From positions 1 through 6,103 of the forward strand of contig DBHR01000094.1 in assembly GCA_002296225.1 (NCBI GenBank): a DNA stretch of 6,103 bases, given 5' to 3'. This document shows positions 4,329-6,103 of this stretch, piece after piece. Below the pieces are notes generated by a model. The model did no database searches, had not been told where the DNA came from, and saw only the letters and a list, made by a program, of their open reading frames with translations. A program made the position numbers and the translations under genes. This DNA comes from Acidobacteria bacterium UBA823. GTDB taxonomy: Bacteria > Acidobacteriota > Vicinamibacteria > Vicinamibacterales > UBA823. The first letter of the stretch is position 1, and the number at the start of each line of letters is the position of its first letter.

Positions 4329-6103
4329 TCAGAGTGCGGCCCCAACCCGGTGGCCGCTGCGCACCGCTCCCTCGATGTACCACTCTTCGTCGGCATCACC
4401 GACGATGTGCACCTCGTGGCCGTCAGCTACGAGGGTGTCAGCCAGTGAACGGTCAGCCCGAACCCCCCCGGCGAAAATCACTGTGTCTGCTTCGAGTCGG
4501 TGGGTCATATCAGCCTGTCGATACTCAACCTGGGTTGGAGAAATAGCAGTTGCCTCGGCTTCGGTGTGGAACATTACGCCAGCAAGCCGCGCCTCATGCA
4601 GAACCCGCCAACGACGAGGGTGCGCCATGGCGGTGGCTGGCTGGGCGCTTGGCTCGAGTACGTGGACCATGCGTCCCCGATCGGCGAGAAAATGCGCAAT
4701 TTCGGTACCAACGAGGTCGCCATGCACGACTACAACGCGGCGACCAATCGGCATCCACAATCGGGAAAGGAGACGTACCCGGCCCATATCCACCGTGAGC
4801 CCCAGGACGCGACTGGTCTTGAGGACTAGCCGCGTCAGCATTCCTGGGCGACGCGCACCCAGGTCAGCGTCGCCCGTCAGCTGGGCCCGAAGGTCGTCGC
4901 CTGACAACACATGGGGGAGATCAAACCCGGGGAGGTCGGGCTGGCCCCGGCGCGCACCTGTGGCCACTACGACAGCGTCCGGCGCAAGTTGGGCAATCAG
5001 TTCGTTGTCGGCCCTCACTCCGGTCTTGACTTCGACACCAGCCTCGTTGATCGCCATGCCAAGGAACTCGACGAACTCGCCGTTAATTGGGGTCGTAAGC
5101 GACGAAAAGCGTGCCGTGCCTCCAAGTCGGTCGGAGGCTTCGAGCAGAGTGACTCGGTGACCCCGTTCGGCCGCAACCCGCGCGCACTCCATGCCGCCGG
5201 GTCCGGCCCCTATAACGACCACGTGGCGCGGTGAACTTGCAGGTAACGGATCGGGCTCGTCGTAGTGGCCGAGCCGTGCGTTGACAGCACACACCGGTCG
5301 ACCACTCCAAAAGTTCTGAGCAACGCACACAAAACAATTGATACAGGGACGCACTAATTCGGGTCTCCCCTCATCCAGGCGTCGGACCAGGTCGGGATCC
5401 GCTAGGAGTTGTCGACCCATCGACACGAAGTCGGCGTCGCCGTTACCAAGGATGCGCTCAGCGTCTGAAGGGCGAATCCGCCCGACCGCGAGGACCGGTA
5501 CGTTGACCGCTTCCTTCACACTTCGTGCCAGGCTTTCGTATTGGTTGGGCTGCCACGGAATCGGCGCATCCGTGAACCCGACCCCTGTACCCGCGGATGA
5601 AGTCGCAGAGACGTGAATCGCATTCGCGCCAGCATCGACCGCCGCTCGAGCGTGTTCGACCGCATCCCGGACGGTAATTCCGTCCTCAACGCCATACTCG
5701 TGGCCGTCCAGTCGCACGACGACCGCGAACTGTGGTCCACAGCTGCGACGCACCGCTGTGATCACGTCGCAGAGGAGTCGGGTGCGGCCCTCAAGGGAAC
5801 CTCCGTAGATATCGTTGCGGCGGTTCCATGCCGGGGACAGGAACGTAGAGAGAAGGTAACCGTGAGCCGCGTGAACCTCAACCCCGTCAAATCCGGCCCG
5901 CTGAACACGGGCGGCGGCGGCCGCGAAGTCTCGGACGATATCGGTGAGTTGTGCCGCTGTCGCCTCGGCGTAGGAAGGCATCTGACCTCCGGTCAGGGTC
6001 CCCATCTTCAGCAATTCGTCCATAGTTGTGTCCGCCATCATTCCCCGGGGGTCCGAGGGGGGCGGCGGGACTGACGGGATCAGTGCCGGTCGCCCCTCAG
6101 AAA
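4329..6103 (-). CDS. NADH:flavin oxidoreductase, FadH / trimethylamine dehydrogenase-like (5' end missing)
   Basis: Partial gene for a three-part Old Yellow Enzyme of the 2,4-dienoyl-CoA reductase / BaiCD / TMADH family, which passes electrons from NAD(P)H through FAD and a 4Fe-4S cluster to FMN to reduce C=C bonds (or the reverse for TMADH). Numbered from ATG 6041: FMN barrel with HAAHGYLLSTFLSP (57-70), NDIYGGSLEGR (76-86), R110, VLAVGRI (183-189) and FVSMGRQLLADP (205-216); cluster ligands C233-x2-C236-x2-C239-x11-C251; FAD motif GAGPGG (278-283) with E301; second dinucleotide motif HGDLVG (440-445); and the closing HIVGDADEEWYIEGAV. The ATG at 6041 is not the true start: 20 more in-frame codons, including EGRPAL and PRG just as the family has upstream, run to the edge. 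The family is about 650-690 residues, so roughly 60-100 are missing. The exact substrate is not readable; NADH-dependent xenobiotic, enoate or dienoyl-CoA reductases are all possible. It ends 14 bases from the convergent methyltransferase. Confidence 0.9.
   Translation of the reverse strand, partial: SEGRPALIPSVPPPPSDPRGMMADTTMDELLKMGTLTGGQMPSYAEATAAQLTDIVRDFAAAAARVQRAGFDGVEVHAAHGYLLSTFLSPAWNRRNDIYGGSLEGRTRLLCDVITAVRRSCGPQFAVVVRLDGHEYGVEDGITVRDAVEHARAAVDAGANAIHVSATSSAGTGVGFTDAPIPWQPNQYESLARSVKEAVNVPVLAVGRIRPSDAERILGNGDADFVSMGRQLLADPDLVRRLDEGRPELVRPCINCFVCVAQNFWSGRPVCAVNARLGHYDEPDPLPASSPRHVVVIGAGPGGMECARVAAERGHRVTLLEASDRLGGTARFSSLTTPINGEFVEFLGMAINEAGVEVKTGVRADNELIAQLAPDAVVVATGARRGQPDLPGFDLPHVLSGDDLRAQLTGDADLGARRPGMLTRLVLKTSRVLGLTVDMGRVRLLSRLWMPIGRRVVVVHGDLVGTEIAHFLADRGRMVHVLEPSAQPATAMAHPRRWRVLHEARLAGVMFHTEAEATAISPTQVEYRQADMTHRLEADTVIFAGGVRADRSLADTLVADGHEVHIVGDADEEWYIEGAVRSGHRVGAAL

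Noticed and set aside
4375..5160. A 261-codon plus-strand frame opposite the oxidoreductase.
   Set aside because: It is an antisense shadow of a clearly conserved flavoprotein; its translation is dominated by Arg, Ser, Thr and Pro with no domain.

Overview
The window looks like chromosomal DNA from a high-GC bacterium, most likely an actinomycete or related Actinomycetota. Reasons: G/C-ending codons are favoured; 5' leaders without a Shine-Dalgarno sequence are common; and the proteins resemble actinobacterial families (HsaA-type flavin monooxygenase, single-motif CDGSH protein, a methyltransferase opening with an NRAxWDxWAPEYVEPGR-like segment, and an FadH/TMADH-like Old Yellow Enzyme). The lineage is an inference from sequence style. 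No rRNA, tRNA, CRISPR array, transposase or integrase was seen.

Layout. 1-166 is a leader region with a small perfect inverted repeat just before the first gene. 167-1384 (+) encodes a class D flavin-dependent monooxygenase / acyl-CoA dehydrogenase-fold protein. It converges, across 58 bases holding a small hairpin, on 1443-2852 (-), an EntS-like major facilitator exporter. About 200 bases separate the exporter from the divergent 3053-3256 (+), a 67-residue CDGSH iron-sulfur protein with a clear ribosome binding site. 3257-3540 has no convincing gene but holds two adjacent hairpins and a third, competing long-range pairing. 3541-4314 (+) is a class I SAM-dependent methyltransferase. It converges, only 14 bases apart, on 4329-6103 (-), the C-terminal and larger part of a multidomain NADH:flavin oxidoreductase of the 2,4-dienoyl-CoA reductase / trimethylamine dehydrogenase type. 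That reading frame runs off the right edge, so the gene is partial.

How they may work together. A two-component-type flavin hydroxylase, an exporter, a small Fe-S protein and an Fe-S flavoprotein ene-reductase suggest an accessory region handling ring or unsaturated-acyl substrates such as steroid-like or aromatic compounds. The gene orientations (+,-,+,+,-) mean this is not one operon, so the shared role is a guess. Third-position G+C, counted by hand over the first 66-68 codons of each gene, rises from 53% (monooxygenase) and 62% (exporter) to 72% (methyltransferase) and 69% (oxidoreductase), hinting that the left and right halves may differ in history.

No wholly new system can be demonstrated. 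The least explained element is the potential RNA switch-like structure at 3307-3386.
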